A stretch of 64,000 nt of DNA, taken from positions 127,261 through 191,260 of the forward strand of contig NZ_LGHP01000004.1 of assembly GCF_001280845.1 (NCBI RefSeq), written 5' to 3'. Below are positions 63,428 to 64,000 of the stretch, piece by piece. The position numbers and the translations under genes were made by a program. Origin of the DNA: Bacillus sp. FJAT-28004. GTDB lineage: Bacteria; Bacillota; Bacilli; Paenibacillales; Paenibacillaceae. The notes under the pieces were generated by a model. That model was not told the origin of the DNA, searched no databases, and saw only the letters and a program-made list of their open reading frames with translations. Within the stretch, counting starts at the first letter, position 1. Every line of letters starts with the position of its first letter.

Positions 63428-63976
63428 ATACGCGTTTTCATGGAATTGAGTAATGCTGCGAAACAGCAACTTCCCATCGTCCGGCAACCGATTACTCTCT
63501 TCGAAGTTCAAATACATTGCCTGATAAGGCTCCGGAACCCAAATGTACTGCTGAACATAAGCAGTGAGATGGAAACCGTTTGTTTCCCAGAAATGGATTC
63601 GCCGGCTGTTTTCCTCGGTTGGTTCAGATTCCACTTCGACGATGATCCCTTTACAGTTCGCAACTGTTCGCGTCCATTTCTTGATATGGTCAAGCAATAG
63701 TCGGCCGTATCCTCTGCCGCGAAGTTCCTTACGAACCGCTATATAATCAATTATCAAAGCTCCAGCATTCTGATCGATTCCGGTCAACGCCATCCCAACA
63801 ATTTCTGAATCATGGGCAATTGTATGTAGTTGGCACATACGTTTTTCAAACATGCGACGAACGATATCGCGGCTTTTCTTGCCGTCAAGGGGAAACGCTT
63901 GCTCGTAGATTCGCTCTACTGTGCTCCACCGAGCTTCATTCCATTCGTCGGTGATGTGGTATTTCAAAACCTCCAA
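63395..63976 (-). CDS. GNAT family N-acetyltransferase
   Basis: 193 residues. The acetyl-CoA loop is VRKELRGRGYGRLLLDHIKK (about 81-100), preceded by the strand ALIIDYIAV. The C-terminal ends in a histidine-rich NAYRRSNGEREHK read from the repeat copy, so the natural end may have been replaced. The start is a TTG with weak signals close to the window edge, so it could lie upstream. The acceptor substrate is unknown. Confidence 0.8.
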   Translation of the reverse strand: MEVLKYHITDEWNEARWSTVERIYEQAFPLDGKKSRDIVRRMFEKRMCQLHTIAHDSEIVGMALTGIDQNAGALIIDYIAVRKELRGRGYGRLLLDHIKKWTRTVANCKGIIVEVESEPTEENSRRIHFWETNGFHLTAYVQQYIWVPEPYQAMYLNFEESNRLPDDGKLLFRSITQFHENAYRRSNGEREHK

Positions 63977-64000
63977 TGGTGTTCACCACTTTCGACATCC

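Overview
The window looks like a piece of a Paenibacillus-type chromosome (Bacillota, Bacillales). Evidence: AGGAGG-like ribosome binding sites, GTG/TTG starts, an LplA/LplB/LplC-type sugar importer, SinR/SinI-like regulators, a KimA-type potassium importer behind a ydaO-type c-di-AMP riboswitch, and many small DinB, SRPBCC, DoxX and VOC proteins. No rRNA or tRNA gene and no CRISPR array was seen.

Region 1 (about 1.2-13.6 kb) is a catabolic locus. It holds an alpha/beta-hydrolase, two PhyH-type Fe(II)/2-oxoglutarate oxygenases, two AraC regulators, a ferritin-like di-iron protein translationally coupled to a DUF2961/GH172 glycosidase-like protein, a complete LplA-LplB-LplC-type importer and a LacI regulator. 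The genes suggest uptake, hydrolysis and oxidative tailoring of a carbohydrate-like substrate that I cannot name.

Region 2 (13.6-31.2 kb) begins with a dead IS110 transposase. It continues with small envelope and regulatory genes (TIMP-like protein, convergent sinR/sinI), SRPBCC, DUF1801 and DoxX genes with an ArsR regulator, an NlpC/P60 hydrolase, GntR and TetR regulators, a short-chain dehydrogenase, methyltransferases and a heterodimeric ABC exporter.

Region 3 (31.4-39.9 kb) is a graveyard. It has a truncated AraC gene, an internally deleted aldo/keto reductase, two tyrosine-recombinase remnants, a frameshifted hypothetical gene and a deacetylase fragment, interleaved with kimA, two DinB genes and small hypothetical genes.

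Region 4 (40-64 kb) is a long run of mostly leftward, mostly single-gene units: phosphoesterase, XRE and AraC regulators, VOC, aldo/keto reductase, CapA, enolase-superfamily enzyme, methyltransferase, ClbS-like, SRPBCC, EVE, DinB, WYL regulator and GNAT. It ends with another divergent AraC/PhyH pair.

The most striking feature is an interspersed repeat of about 95 bp, with about 20 near-complete copies and a dozen halves. Each copy is a small hairpin, a strong central hairpin of exchangeable sequence, and a second small hairpin, with a conserved CCCGTTAG at both ends. Every copy I found reads in the same direction. Copies sit just beyond the stop codon of most leftward genes, and several broken genes end exactly at a copy. 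The arrangement resembles a gene-cassette array, but no integrase is visible and the ends do not fit the attC consensus. Mobile, strand-selective REP-like elements are the main alternative.
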